This document shows, piece by piece, positions 51,291 to 61,495 of a DNA stretch of 64,000 nucleotides. Every line of letters begins with the position of its first letter. Positions within the stretch are counted from its first letter, which is position 1. Position numbers and translations under genes: made by a program. Under the pieces are notes generated by a model. That model did no database searches and was not told the DNA's origin. It was given only the letters and a program-made list of their open reading frames with translations. The DNA comes from Planctomycetaceae bacterium (lineage in GTDB: Bacteria > Planctomycetota > Planctomycetia > Gemmatales > Gemmataceae), in NCBI GenBank assembly GCA_013823135.1, contig PNLP01000001.1, forward strand, positions 310,001-374,000, given 5' to 3'.

Positions 51291-52397
51291 ATGACGGTAC
51301 GATTCGTAATGGTTGGCGGCTTCCTCGGCGCAGGGAAAACGACAACCCTCGGTCGGCTCGCTCGGATGTATGCAAGTCAGGGCAAGCGAGTCGGCATCGT
51401 CACCAACGATCAAGCTCACGATCTCGTCGATACCAACACGTTCCGCAGTCAAGGGCTTGCTGTCGAGGAAGTCCCCGGTGCGTGCTTCTGTTGCCGCTTC
51501 GATGATCTCGTGTCGCGAGTTGGATCGCTACAAGATTCCGAACGGCCCGACGTCATCCTCGCGGAGCCGGTCGGAAGTTGCACCGATCTCGTCGCGACCG
51601 TCATTCAACCACTGAAAGACTTGTACAAGGGGCAGTTCGCGGTCGCGCCCTACGCAGTTCTGTTCAAACCGAGTCACGGCACACGTATCTTGAAGAACCA
51701 GCAAGCCGGCGGCTTCAGCCCCAAGGCCGCGTACATCTTCAAGAAACAACTCGAAGAAGCCGACGCCATCCTCATCAATCGAGCCGACGAGCTGACGCCC
51801 GAGGAGCAAACCGAGTTGGTGAAACTTGTGGGCGAGCAGTTCCCAGGCACGCCGGTCCTGAAGGTCAGCGCCGCGACCGGCGCAGGGTTCGATGCTCTCA
51901 CGGAATTGCTCGCTCAGACGGGCGGATTCGGCCGGAAGATTCTGGAGATCGACTATGACACCTATGCTGAGGGCGAAGCCGAACTCGGCTGGCTGAACGC
52001 GACTGCCCGGCTTACCTCCGAAAATACTTTCGATCTGGACGCCCTTCTCACGGCAATCCTCGCGGAACTCGCAACTGTCTGCCGCACGCTCGGTGGCGAG
52101 GTGGCACACCTCAAGCTCATTGGGATGGACGACGCCGGCGCGTTCGCTGTCGGCAACGTGGTGAGCAATAACACGGATGCCAAGTTGTCGCTGCCGTCGA
52201 ACATCACACCACTCGAAGCCGACTTGATCGTGAACGCGCGAGTGGCGATCGACCCCGCAGTGCTTGAAACTGAGGTGCGAAAGGTTGTCGCGGCTGAGTG
52301 TGCGAAAGTGAAGGTGAACGCAGAGTTCCGGACAAGTCAGAGTCTTCGCCCGGGCCGACCCGTTCCGACGCACCGCTACAAAACTGCAACGGCATAA
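51291..52397 (+). CDS. CobW/G3E-family GTPase (metallochaperone-like)
   Basis: A 368-residue P-loop GTPase. Walker A is GGFLGAGKTT (residues 9-18), the metal-binding CxCC is in GACFCCRFDDLV, Walker B-type ILAEPVGSCTDL is present, and NRADEL is the guanine-specificity loop. Family members insert or traffic Zn, Co, Ni or Fe. The C-terminal half lacks the usual His-rich stretch and differs from CobW, so the metal cannot be assigned. ATG at 51291. It converges with a thioredoxin-like ferredoxin gene, 23 bp between ends. Confidence 0.88.
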   Translation: MTVRFVMVGGFLGAGKTTTLGRLARMYASQGKRVGIVTNDQAHDLVDTNTFRSQGLAVEEVPGACFCCRFDDLVSRVGSLQDSERPDVILAEPVGSCTDLVATVIQPLKDLYKGQFAVAPYAVLFKPSHGTRILKNQQAGGFSPKAAYIFKKQLEEADAILINRADELTPEEQTELVKLVGEQFPGTPVLKVSAATGAGFDALTELLAQTGGFGRKILEIDYDTYAEGEAELGWLNATARLTSENTFDLDALLTAILAELATVCRTLGGEVAHLKLIGMDDAGAFAVGNVVSNNTDAKLSLPSNITPLEADLIVNARVAIDPAVLETEVRKVVAAECAKVKVNAEFRTSQSLRPGRPVPTHRYKTATA

Positions 52398-52420
52398 CGC
52401 AACCCTGCCATAGAAGACGC

Positions 52421-52816
52421 CTACGAGCGATTCGTGGGTGCGTCATTCGGGAGCGGGTTGCGGGCGATGATCCATTCCTCGATTGGCTTGCCGTTAACGA
52501 GGTGTTCTTGGACGAAGCGTGGGATTCGGTCTGCCGTCATGCCTGCGTACCACGTTCCTTCGGGGTACACGACCATGATTGGACCACCCGCGCAGATTCG
52601 CAGGCACCCGACCTTTGTCCGATAGCACGCGGCTGGCCCGGTCGCCAGCGAGAGGTTGCGGTCCTTCAATTCACCCTTGAGCGCGTCCCACGCAGCCAGT
52701 CCGACCTCGCTTGAACAGCAGGTTTCGCCGATGCACAGGAAGACGTGGCGGTGAAACTGCCCGATGAGCAGTTTCTCCGCGATGGTGGTCAATTTTCCAT
52801 TCTCGATGTCGGCCAA
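52421..52816 (-). CDS. Thioredoxin-like [2Fe-2S] ferredoxin
   Basis: A 131-residue protein resembling the thioredoxin-fold ferredoxins and the NuoE C-terminal domain. Cysteines in HVFLCIGETCC and CYRTKVGCLRICAGGPIMVV fit the 2Fe-2S ligand pattern (Cys-x4/5-Cys ... Cys-x3-Cys). It carries single electrons in the cytoplasm. ATG at 52816. The GCCGCCCC hairpin lies just downstream of nothing but upstream of frr's end, so this gene and frr are on the same strand with the ferredoxin gene last. Confidence 0.88.
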   Translation of the reverse strand: MADIENGKLTTIAEKLLIGQFHRHVFLCIGETCCSSEVGLAAWDALKGELKDRNLSLATGPAACYRTKVGCLRICAGGPIMVVYPEGTWYAGMTADRIPRFVQEHLVNGKPIEEWIIARNPLPNDAPTNRS

Positions 52817-52834
52817 GGGTTAAGTCCTTGTGGT

Positions 52835-52862
52835 GCCGCCCCGATGGGGCGGCCGCTAGCGG
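52835..52862. repeat. GCCGCCCC hairpin next to a CCGCTAGCGG palindrome
   Basis: GCCGCCCC-GAT-GGGGCGGC (52835-52853) followed by CCGCTAGCGG (52853-52862). It lies between the frr stop and the start of the ferredoxin gene. The core resembles the hairpin at 34051-34078, so the two probably belong to one dispersed repeat family. Confidence 0.65.
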
Positions 52863-52886
52863 CTCACGCGATTTACAGTTCGATAA

Positions 52887-53447
52887 TCACTGCTCCATCA
52901 CTTCCTTTTCCTTCGCGTTCGCGAGGGCATCGATCTTGTTCTCGTAGGTCTTGAGCAAGTCCTGCATTTTGATCTTGCCCTTGTCGCGGTCGTCCTCGGT
53001 CATCGTCTTCGCCTTCTCGGCGTCGTCGTAGTGCTTGTTGCCGTCGCGGCGGATGTTTCGGCACGACACCTTCGCGGCTTCCGCAGACTTCTTGACCTGC
53101 GCGACGATCTTCTTCCGCTGGTCGCCGGACATGGCCGGAACGCTGAGGCGAATCACCTTGCCGTCGTTGTTTGGCGCGAGGCCCAGGTCACTCGATCGAA
53201 TTGCCTTTTCAATTTCCTTCAGGCTATCGGCCGTGTACGGCTTGATGACGATTGTTGCGGCGTCCGGGCACGTCACGGAGGCCATGTCGCGGATTGGGGA
53301 CATGGTGCCGTAGTTATCCACTCGAAGTGCGTCGAGCATTTGCGGGGAGGCGCGACCGGTCCGGGCCGACTTCAGGTCGTTCCGGAACACGTCGAAAGCC
53401 TTTTCCATGCGGTCTTCTGCGTCCTTCTGAATCTGCGGAGCGTTCAT
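52887..53447 (-). CDS. frr: Ribosome recycling factor
   Basis: A 186-residue RRF, the usual length. With EF-G it splits the post-termination 70S ribosome. Diagnostic features are DLKSARTGRASPQMLDALRV, YGTMSPIRDMASVTCPDA and IRLSVPAMSGDQRKKIVAQV, with a final helix containing YENKIDALANAKEKEVMEQ. ATG at 53447 gives the family length; a GTG at 53471 is in frame but unlikely. It follows pyrH by 111 bp, retaining the common pyrH-frr order, but rpsB and tsf are elsewhere in this window. Confidence 0.96.
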   Translation of the reverse strand: MNAPQIQKDAEDRMEKAFDVFRNDLKSARTGRASPQMLDALRVDNYGTMSPIRDMASVTCPDAATIVIKPYTADSLKEIEKAIRSSDLGLAPNNDGKVIRLSVPAMSGDQRKKIVAQVKKSAEAAKVSCRNIRRDGNKHYDDAEKAKTMTEDDRDKGKIKMQDLLKTYENKIDALANAKEKEVMEQ

Positions 53448-53558
53448 ACTTCGTGAGGGGTTAGAGTTCACGGGTCAGGGTTATCAGGAATTCTAGCGAC
53501 AAAAGGGGCGAGACTCGACCTCAACCACCACTCGGCGGGATCGCTCTCGCCCCCGACT

Positions 53559-54302
53559 CTAACCGCCGACGACAGTGCCGATGGAGTGACCTGCGATGGC
53601 CTTCTCGATGGCGTTCTCTCGCTTGTAATCAAACACGATGATCGGGAGCTTGGCCTGCTTGCACATCTCGAACGCCCCGATGTCCATGACCCGCAAACCA
53701 TCGCGGATCACGCGGTCGTATGTGAGTCGATCGTACTTCACGGCGTGGGCGTTCTTCTCAGGATCGACGTCGTACACGCCATCAACCTTGGTCGCCTTCA
53801 GCACGACTTCGACTTCCAACTCCGTTCCACGAAGGGCCGCGGCGGTGTCGGTCGTCACGAACGGGTTGCCGGTGCCGCCAGCCAGAATGACGATGCGGCC
53901 CTTTTCGAGGTGGCGGATCGCACGACGGCGGATGTATGGTTCCGCAACCGTTTCCATGCGAACGGCGGACTGAAGCCGCGTTTCGACATTCATCGTTTCG
54001 AGCGTGTCCTGGAGCGCAAGCCCGTTCATGACGGTTGCGAGCATCCCCATGTAGTCTGCGGTGGCCGGCTTGATGGTTTCGCCGCCGGCGGTGAATTGTG
54101 CGCCGCGGAGGATATTCCCGCCGCCGACGACGACGGCGAGTTGTACTCCGCGAGCGTGTACCCGCTTGAGTTGTTCGGCGATTGCCTTTGTCTCGTCCAG
54201 GCTGATCCCGGACTTGCCGCCGTGCCCAAGCGACTCACCGCTTAATTTGAGTAGCACACGGCGGTATTTTGGGGTCAACGGGTCGATACTGGACTCAGGC
54301 AT
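53559..54302 (-). CDS. pyrH: UMP kinase
   Basis: A 247-residue UMP kinase of the amino-acid kinase fold, converting UMP to UDP with ATP. Visible motifs are RVLLKLSGESLGHGG, LAVVVGGGNILRG, ADYMGMLATVMNGLALQDTL, VILAGGTGNPFVTTDTAAAL and VLKATKVDGVYDVDPEKN. It forms a hexamer regulated by GTP and UTP in other bacteria. ATG at 54302. It precedes frr on the same strand. Confidence 0.97.
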   Translation of the reverse strand: MPESSIDPLTPKYRRVLLKLSGESLGHGGKSGISLDETKAIAEQLKRVHARGVQLAVVVGGGNILRGAQFTAGGETIKPATADYMGMLATVMNGLALQDTLETMNVETRLQSAVRMETVAEPYIRRRAIRHLEKGRIVILAGGTGNPFVTTDTAAALRGTELEVEVVLKATKVDGVYDVDPEKNAHAVKYDRLTYDRVIRDGLRVMDIGAFEMCKQAKLPIIVFDYKRENAIEKAIAGHSIGTVVGG

Positions 54303-54374
54303 TGCATATCTCCTGCGGGCGGTCAGCGGGTCGGGTACAGAGTACGGACCGCCCGCGCTGCCGTCACGTCAGGA

Positions 54375-55136
54375 TCAACGACTGCACCCGCTGAATTTCG
54401 CGAACACGACCAGGAACAGGAGCGTCAGGATCGCTCCCGCCACGATTCGCAGCACCAGATTGCCGTCGGTGCGGAGGTACGCGATGCACCCGAAGGACAG
54501 GAACAGGAACCCGAACATCAACCCGTACTGATCCCACCACACCCCGCGGGCATTACCAATCTGGGTGAGGGTGTAGTCGTCGTTCGCTTCGTTAAGCGGC
54601 TTCTTGTACTTCTTGTCGATATCCTTCCGCTTCTTGGCGAGTGCCTTATCGTACTCCTTCTTGGCATTGGAGTAGTTTTCCAGCGTTTTCGGGTCCGCAT
54701 CGAGTTCGGGTTGCTCGGGTGCGTCGCCTTCCGCCTTGCGGATTTCCTGGTCTTGCTCGAGTTTAACCCGAAGCGCGGCAGCCTTGGCCCGGTTGTCCGA
54801 GGCGCCGTTCGGGGCAGAAATCGTCTGTTGGAAGAAGAACCAGATCGTCAGGAACACGCCGAATCCGAACAGGGCTGTCGGGATTCCGCCCACCTTGTTG
54901 ATGAACTCGGCTGCTTTGGCTCGACCTTCTCCGCTGGAGAATCGACGCTTGCTACGGGGTTGAACGGCCTCGCCAGCATCGCCCTCAGCGGCAGGATCTG
55001 CGGCATCCGCGTCCTCAACGAGTCCGGAGTCGTCAACCCGTAAGGCTGTACCACACTTCTTGCACCTGATCTTGCGACCGACGTCCTTGGCGGACACCGC
55101 GTACACCGCATCGCAACTTGGGCAGGCATTGTTCAT
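54375..55136 (-). CDS. MJ0042-type zinc-ribbon protein with three membrane helices (unknown function)
   Basis: A 253-residue protein. Residues 5-28 form a zinc ribbon (CPSC, 16 residues, CKKC). Membrane segments lie near 86-106 (IPTALFGFGVFLTIWFFFQQ), 198-216 (YGLMFGFLFLSFGCIAYL) and 222-246 (LVLRIVAGAILTLLFLVVF). Between them residues 115-190 are charged and probably coiled-coil (KEYDKALAKKRKDIDKKYKK). No function known. ATG at 55136. It sits 72 bp upstream of pyrH on the same strand. Confidence 0.8.
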   Translation of the reverse strand: MNNACPSCDAVYAVSAKDVGRKIRCKKCGTALRVDDSGLVEDADAADPAAEGDAGEAVQPRSKRRFSSGEGRAKAAEFINKVGGIPTALFGFGVFLTIWFFFQQTISAPNGASDNRAKAAALRVKLEQDQEIRKAEGDAPEQPELDADPKTLENYSNAKKEYDKALAKKRKDIDKKYKKPLNEANDDYTLTQIGNARGVWWDQYGLMFGFLFLSFGCIAYLRTDGNLVLRIVAGAILTLLFLVVFAKFSGCSR

Positions 55137-55265
55137 AATGAACGCTTCCAAGAACAAGGGATTACCCAAACGAGATTATCGGAATTGGAGTGCGGAATGG
55201 AAAGAAGCACAGGAGTGACGATCCGTTAAGCAACTCAGGGTTGAGTCTGATCGAAGCGGTTGCCG

Positions 55266-56591
55266 TCACGAGTTGGGGAGGCTTCTAGGGTTGGAGATGC
55301 GGCGACGAAGCTCCGCGGCTTCGGAGACTCCTTGAAGCACACCCGGCACCACGTCGGCAACCGACACAGGCACCTCGCCGCCCGCAACAGATTGCACGTT
55401 GTTGGACACATCCAGAACGACACCCGATTCCCCTCGTGCGCCGTGGAGAAGCGCAAGGCCGTGGCGTGTAAGCCGATTCCCTCCGAGGTCGAAAACGCGG
55501 AGATGCCCCAGGAGTTTCGGCAGTTTCTCCCGTACTGCGGACAGTCCGGCGTCGGTAATCTGGTTGCTGGCAAGCTTGAGTGTGTGGAGATTTGACAGGT
55601 GCGGGGAGGCGACGATTGCCGCGAAGCCGTGGTCGCCGATGCTGTTTCCTGTCATGTCAAGGTACTGACATCGGGCAAGCACAGGGCTCCGTGCGAGAGC
55701 CACCGCTCCGTCGGCTCCGATCGCATTGACACGCAGTTCGAGGTGTGGCAAGCGTGATAGCATCCGCGCAAGCAACGTCGATCCGACGAGCGACACCGCA
55801 CCGCCATCGTCGATCGGGTTTCCCCTGAGCCGTAGTGTGTGGAGCCGTGGGAGCATTTTCCCGGCCACGAGGGCACGAACTCCCGCGTCGTCGATGTCGT
55901 TCCCCGCGAGGTCAAGTGTTGTCAGGGCCGCGAAGAAGGGAGACTCGCTCAGCGAGATGATACCGGCACTGGTGATCTGGGTGTTGTCGTTGAGCGACAG
56001 TGATGTCAGGTTCACGAGCGTGCTGGCACGGGCGAGGGCATTCACTCCGCTGTCGTCCAACCCGTTGAATCCGAGATCGAGTGAGTCGAGGTGCTTCAGG
56101 TATGGTGATCGTACCAGAAGGTTCGTGCCACCGTTGCCCAATTCATTGCCGCACAGGTCGAGTTCGCGGACTGACGAAAGCAGCGGCGACGCGGTCAACT
56201 TCTCCATGATCCGTGACGCATCGAGGAGTCTGAGTCGTCTCACGTGACAGAGCCGAAACAACTCATCGCCGGCGGAGATGAACGTCTCCGCGTTCATGGA
56301 AACCGAATCGAGCACGCCGCGGCGGAACTCAACCCCCGCGACCAGATGACCCAGGTGCTCGCTCCACTGCGCGGAATGCGCCGTGAGAAGTTCCGCCTGT
56401 CGCTCGGCGAGTTCGGCACGTCTCGGGTGGTCATCCCGCAACCGGGCGAGCGCGAGTTGTACGCGGACCAGTTCGGCCCGCTCCGGCTCCTCGGAATCAT
56501 CGAGGAAGTCGGCGTACATCAACCGTGGCCCATCGTCGTGATACCGGGCGAAGATCGCGTCCAGAAAGGGTTGTTCGTCCGTGAAGTGCAT
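55266..56591 (-). CDS. TIGR02996-domain leucine-rich-repeat protein
   Basis: A 441-residue protein. Residues 5-50 match the TIGR02996 repeat-companion domain (EQPFLDAIFARYHDDGPRLM, YADFLDD), typical of planctomycetes. From about 130 onwards there are eight or more leucine-rich repeats of the ribonuclease-inhibitor-like type (for example LTSLSLNDNTQITSAGIISL and LHTLRLRGNPIDDGGAVSLV). Such repeats form a curved scaffold for protein binding. No catalytic part, no signal peptide, so probably cytoplasmic. ATG at 56591. Confidence 0.88.
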   Translation of the reverse strand: MHFTDEQPFLDAIFARYHDDGPRLMYADFLDDSEEPERAELVRVQLALARLRDDHPRRAELAERQAELLTAHSAQWSEHLGHLVAGVEFRRGVLDSVSMNAETFISAGDELFRLCHVRRLRLLDASRIMEKLTASPLLSSVRELDLCGNELGNGGTNLLVRSPYLKHLDSLDLGFNGLDDSGVNALARASTLVNLTSLSLNDNTQITSAGIISLSESPFFAALTTLDLAGNDIDDAGVRALVAGKMLPRLHTLRLRGNPIDDGGAVSLVGSTLLARMLSRLPHLELRVNAIGADGAVALARSPVLARCQYLDMTGNSIGDHGFAAIVASPHLSNLHTLKLASNQITDAGLSAVREKLPKLLGHLRVFDLGGNRLTRHGLALLHGARGESGVVLDVSNNVQSVAGGEVPVSVADVVPGVLQGVSEAAELRRRISNPRSLPNS

Positions 56592-56809
56592 GCTGCGAGT
56601 ATACCCCTATGAAACTGCGAACGAAACTCCTGGGGTGTGGGATTCGCAACCCCGAACGAAAATTCCATGAAACAGGATTACGCAACCACCGTCGATTCTT
56701 CAGCATGATCGGCGCAGCCGGCACAACCGCCGTCAACTCGGTTGGTTGACCATCCTTTCGAGTTGACTCAAGTCCGCGCTCGTTTATGCTCAAGTGTGAG
56801 GTAGCGGTG

Positions 56810-56815
56810 TATAAT
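56810..56815 (+). promoter_or_regulatory. -10 box upstream of the coiled-coil membrane protein gene
   Basis: A perfect TATAAT (56810-56815) lies 50 bases before the ATG at 56866. The -35 region is poor, so expression may need an activator or an alternative contact. The 274-bp gap (56592-56865) shows nothing else I can name. Confidence 0.45.
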
Positions 56816-56865
56816 GCACCGCCCCCGCATATCAACAGGCCTTCGCACCCGACGACGAGGAACAC

Positions 56866-58446
56866 ATGGCCAAGAAAGCAGCAGCCACCAAAGAAACGAG
56901 TATGCCGTTGGTGTTTGCCCTGGTGTTCTTCGTTCTCACTACCATCGCATTCGGTGTGCTGTGGTACATGGAATTCGCCGACCGCGAAGCGAAGATTGCC
57001 AGTGTGGCAGACGCCAAAAAGGATGCCGCCGCAGCCCGGGCTCTCGTCAAGGAATCGGACTTGAACTCTCGCTTGTATCGAATCTACCTCGGGGTGGACG
57101 ATGCGGAAGATAAGACGCTTCTCATGGGTGATCACAAAGCTGGGGACAAACTCTCCATCGAATTGAAGCGTATCAACACGGAACTCGCGAAGAAACTCGG
57201 CCTGGAAGACTCCAGCAAGCTCCCCGCAGAACTCCAGGTTTGGGGTGTGGACGAAACAGGGAAGATCGGCGAGGCGCCGACCAAGTCGTTCGTCGAAGCC
57301 GTGAAGGAAGCCGTCAAGGAACGAGATGCGGCAAAGGTCGAGGAAAAGAAGACCGCAGATTTGTGGAAGACGGAAGTGGGTAACATCGTGGCCGCCCTGA
57401 AGACCCTCGAAGCAGCACGGAATGAGTTTTCGACGGTTGCAAAAGCGCTTCCCGCCGACTTCGACGCCAAACTCAAGGCACAGATCGCACTCTTTGAGGG
57501 CCGCAAGCAGAAGTTCATCAAGGACGAAGCAGACGGTCGCGTGGCACTCGACACGGTGATGGAAGAAAAGGGTAAGCTCGAACGCGATCAGAAGCGGCAG
57601 AAGGATATGATCACGGGTCTGCAAGAGCAGATTGCTGTTTACATCAAGGACCGAGCCAAGAATCAGGTGAATCAGTTCCAGTTCGAGGAGCCTCAGGGAA
57701 AGATCCTTCGCCGCCCCGAGCAGGGGGTCGTCGAGATCAACCTCGGCTCAGTTGACCTTGTTCGCCCTGGGCTCACCTTCACGGTTCTGCCAAACGACTA
57801 CCAGGAGAAAGGCCGGCAGTCGCGGGTTCGCATCATGCGGATTCCCGATGAACGCGGTCAGTACAAGAACGTCGAACGGTTCGTGGAGAAGGCGACGATC
57901 GAGGTGATCGATGTCGTTGGTCCTCACCTGTCACGTTGCCGCATCACTCAGGAATTCGACCCGATTCGCGATGGGGCCGCCCCTGGCGATCTCCTTTACA
58001 ACTCGGTCTGGCGCAAGGGAACCGCTGACCACATCGCCCTCGTGGGGATCTTCGATGTTAACGGCGACGGCTCGGACGACATCGAATCCGTGATTCGCGA
58101 CCTTGCCCGCATGGGGATTCCTGTTGATGCCTACTACGACATGAAGACCCGTAAGTGGGTTGGTCAAATCACCGAACAGACCCGCTACCTTGTGGAAGGT
58201 TGGTACCCCGCGAACGCTGCGAACGATCCGAACCGGGATGACAAAACCAAGCTGATCGCATCCATGACAGAGGCCGTGAAGTCCGGGCGAGACAAGGGGG
58301 TCGCGATCGTGAAGTTCCAGGACTTCTTCCCCCGGATGGGCTACCGTGTGAAACTCGACCTTTCTGTTGACAAACTCAACCAGGCGACCGCGCCATACCT
58401 CAACCGCGTGAATAGCGTCGAGATGCCAATGAACCCTGGCAACTGA
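56866..58446 (+). CDS. Membrane-anchored coiled-coil protein (unknown function)
   Basis: A 526-residue protein. One membrane helix near residues 14-36 (LVFALVFFVLTTIAFGVLWY). Residues 40-260 are charged, with long heptad-type stretches (VKEAVKERDAAKVEEKKTAD, EEKGKLERDQKRQKDMITGL) predicting a coiled coil. Residues 290-500 form a globular domain with VVEINLGSVDLVRPGLTFTV and FDPIRDGAAPGDLLYNSVW. The shape is like a periplasmic or cytoplasmic tether. ATG follows GAGGAA. A strong terminator closes the transcript at 58466-58496. I know no function. Confidence 0.83.
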   Translation: MAKKAAATKETSMPLVFALVFFVLTTIAFGVLWYMEFADREAKIASVADAKKDAAAARALVKESDLNSRLYRIYLGVDDAEDKTLLMGDHKAGDKLSIELKRINTELAKKLGLEDSSKLPAELQVWGVDETGKIGEAPTKSFVEAVKEAVKERDAAKVEEKKTADLWKTEVGNIVAALKTLEAARNEFSTVAKALPADFDAKLKAQIALFEGRKQKFIKDEADGRVALDTVMEEKGKLERDQKRQKDMITGLQEQIAVYIKDRAKNQVNQFQFEEPQGKILRRPEQGVVEINLGSVDLVRPGLTFTVLPNDYQEKGRQSRVRIMRIPDERGQYKNVERFVEKATIEVIDVVGPHLSRCRITQEFDPIRDGAAPGDLLYNSVWRKGTADHIALVGIFDVNGDGSDDIESVIRDLARMGIPVDAYYDMKTRKWVGQITEQTRYLVEGWYPANAANDPNRDDKTKLIASMTEAVKSGRDKGVAIVKFQDFFPRMGYRVKLDLSVDKLNQATAPYLNRVNSVEMPMNPGN

Positions 58447-58465
58447 TCAAAGAAGTGCATCAACC

Positions 58466-58496
58466 AAACCCCCGGCTTGCCGGGGGTTTGCTTTTT
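58466..58496 (+). terminator. Rho-independent terminator after the coiled-coil protein gene
   Basis: AAACCCCCGGC-TT-GCCGGGGGTTT (58466-58489) followed by GCTTTTT. It lies between convergent genes, and the reverse strand begins with AAA, so it may terminate both. Confidence 0.92.
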
Positions 58497-58507
58497 GGCG
58501 GCATCAG

Positions 58508-59254
58508 TTAGCTCAACAGTGCAACCGCGCCCGCGAATCCGGTCGCGGGTTCCCAGGCTGAGAGTGTCAACCTCTTCGCAACGAGTTCGGGGTGTCTCGC
58601 TGCAAGCAGCACGGGTGGCCGTTCTGGGTCCAACTCCACATCGAACTCGCTCAGCGTTGTCACGCTCATCCCCATTGTTTTGATGATGGCTTCCTTGCAT
58701 GTCCAGGCACGGAAGAACCCTCTCATCTGCCACTCGGGTGCCAATTTGCGGTATGCGGCGCATTCCGCGACAGAGAAGAACCGCTCGACCAGACCGGCAG
58801 GGTTCGCGAGTTTCCGAACTTGCTCAACATCGACGCCGACCGGGCTGTTCGCCAACGCAATCAATGCGATTGCATCGGTGTGGGTGACATTGAAGTGCAA
58901 ACCGCCGGAGGCAAGGATTGGCTTGCCAGCACCGGTGTATGTGATGGGAACATCCCGTGGTCCGATTCCGAGGCAGTTGCCAAGGATCTGCCGCACCAAA
59001 CCACGACCCGTCACGAACTGGTGCCGCGGCTTGGCGATCTTGTACCGGTCGGCCCGTTCTTGCTCCTCGTCAGTCAGGCACTCCCGCAATTCGACTTCGT
59101 TCGCCGGTGGGTTGTCGAGGGGAATCACCCAGACACGCACTTCGTCCGGGGTCGTGGGCGAGCCCCCAAGTTCGGCGCAAGAAACGAGCACAACACGCGG
59201 GGCATGGACGTTTTGGGCGTGCGAATTTGGCAGTCCAGCTTCCATGTGAATCAA
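58508..59254 (-). CDS. 4'-phosphopantetheinyl transferase (Sfp/AcpT-like)
   Basis: A 248-residue enzyme that moves the phosphopantetheine arm of CoA to a carrier-protein serine. The two family signatures are SPVGVDVEQVRKLANP (Mg-binding Asp) and FFRAWTCKEAIIKTMG (W-x-x-KEA), with HFNVTHTDAIALIAL upstream. The length and spacing fit the Sfp/Gsp class that serves polyketide, peptide or fatty-acid synthases. ATG at 59254 overlaps the upstream stop (ATGA), coupling it to the oxygenase-like gene. No synthase is present in the window. A terminator lies downstream at 58466-58496 in the opposite orientation. Confidence 0.93.
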   Translation of the reverse strand: MIHMEAGLPNSHAQNVHAPRVVLVSCAELGGSPTTPDEVRVWVIPLDNPPANEVELRECLTDEEQERADRYKIAKPRHQFVTGRGLVRQILGNCLGIGPRDVPITYTGAGKPILASGGLHFNVTHTDAIALIALANSPVGVDVEQVRKLANPAGLVERFFSVAECAAYRKLAPEWQMRGFFRAWTCKEAIIKTMGMSVTTLSEFDVELDPERPPVLLAARHPELVAKRLTLSAWEPATGFAGAVALLS

Positions 59255-59901
59255 TCCAAATCGGTGCGGGTGAGAAAGCGTTCCACTTCGGCAGCAGATT
59301 TCGGAGACGGGTAGCCCGCTGGCATAAACCCGACCGAGTTAATCACCCGATGGTTCGTGGGGTCGGGTTCGTCAATGATCGCCTTGTGGAGGACACCGAG
59401 CGGGTTCGCCGCGCTGGGCGCGAACGGCAGCAGGCTGTTGTTGATCGCGACGATGTACGGTTCTCCATGTGGCAATTCCAACTCGGTCACGAAGGGGTGG
59501 TACACTGCCTCCCCAACCGGGAACATCGGGTTGTACCGCGCCACGAACGCTGGCAGCGGGACTTCAGCTTCGATCGCGGCCCGGCTCGAATCGGCGATGA
59601 AGATGCGACTCCGCACAGGGCTTGCTTCGTAACCCAGAAGCAGGAACGACTCGGGTGGTGCGCCATCTCGATGGAACTTCGAACTCACCTGTTGATCGAA
59701 CCGACCCAATCGCTCGGGGACGAACCGCACCGGGAAGGCCTCAAAGAGTGCGAACATGATACGGCGCAGTTCGTGCGACCCAACCGAATGTGACAGCCGC
59801 AAGACGGCGAATCCGGGCTGATCGAGCGTGGTTCGCCAGACGCGTGCGAACACATCCGGTGCGCACTCAGCAGGCTTTTCGGGATCGAGCAGAAGCATCA
59901 C
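59251..59901 (-). CDS. Putative Fe(II)/2-oxoglutarate-type oxygenase coupled to a phosphopantetheinyl transferase
   Basis: A 216-residue protein I cannot assign by full-length similarity. It shows H77-x-D79 in SSKFHRDGAP, H172 in GVLHKAIID and R185 in NHRVINSV. This matches the HxD...H...R spacing of Fe(II)/2-oxoglutarate oxygenases (metal triad plus 2-oxoglutarate Arg 13 residues after the distal His). Hydrophobic beta-strands around these residues fit a jelly roll. The gene overlaps the transferase gene by ATGA, so the two are probably made together, which hints at tailoring of a carrier-bound product (inference). Start at 59901, or the second Met three bases later. Confidence 0.65.
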   Translation of the reverse strand: MMLLLDPEKPAECAPDVFARVWRTTLDQPGFAVLRLSHSVGSHELRRIMFALFEAFPVRFVPERLGRFDQQVSSKFHRDGAPPESFLLLGYEASPVRSRIFIADSSRAAIEAEVPLPAFVARYNPMFPVGEAVYHPFVTELELPHGEPYIVAINNSLLPFAPSAANPLGVLHKAIIDEPDPTNHRVINSVGFMPAGYPSPKSAAEVERFLTRTDLD

Positions 59902-60026
59902 GGAATCCGTCTCCCACCTCAGTGGTCATTTGTTAGCGATGCCATCATACTCGGTGCAGGTTTGTTCTGAGAACGTCGGACGGTCTAGAATGCTGGAGTG
60001 ACCCGCACGGCCAGCAAGGACCACCC

Positions 60027-61439
<1,413 letters not shown>

Positions 61440-61495
61440 ACATCGTCGGTTGTGTCTCGTCTAGAATGGGGTGGCCCTAACGGTGAGGAATCAAT

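Noticed and set aside
56497..57624. 375-codon frame antisense to the coiled-coil membrane protein
   Set aside because: The sense strand encodes a protein with membrane helix, coiled coil, ribosome-binding site and terminator; the antisense frame also runs across the start of the LRR gene and has no features.
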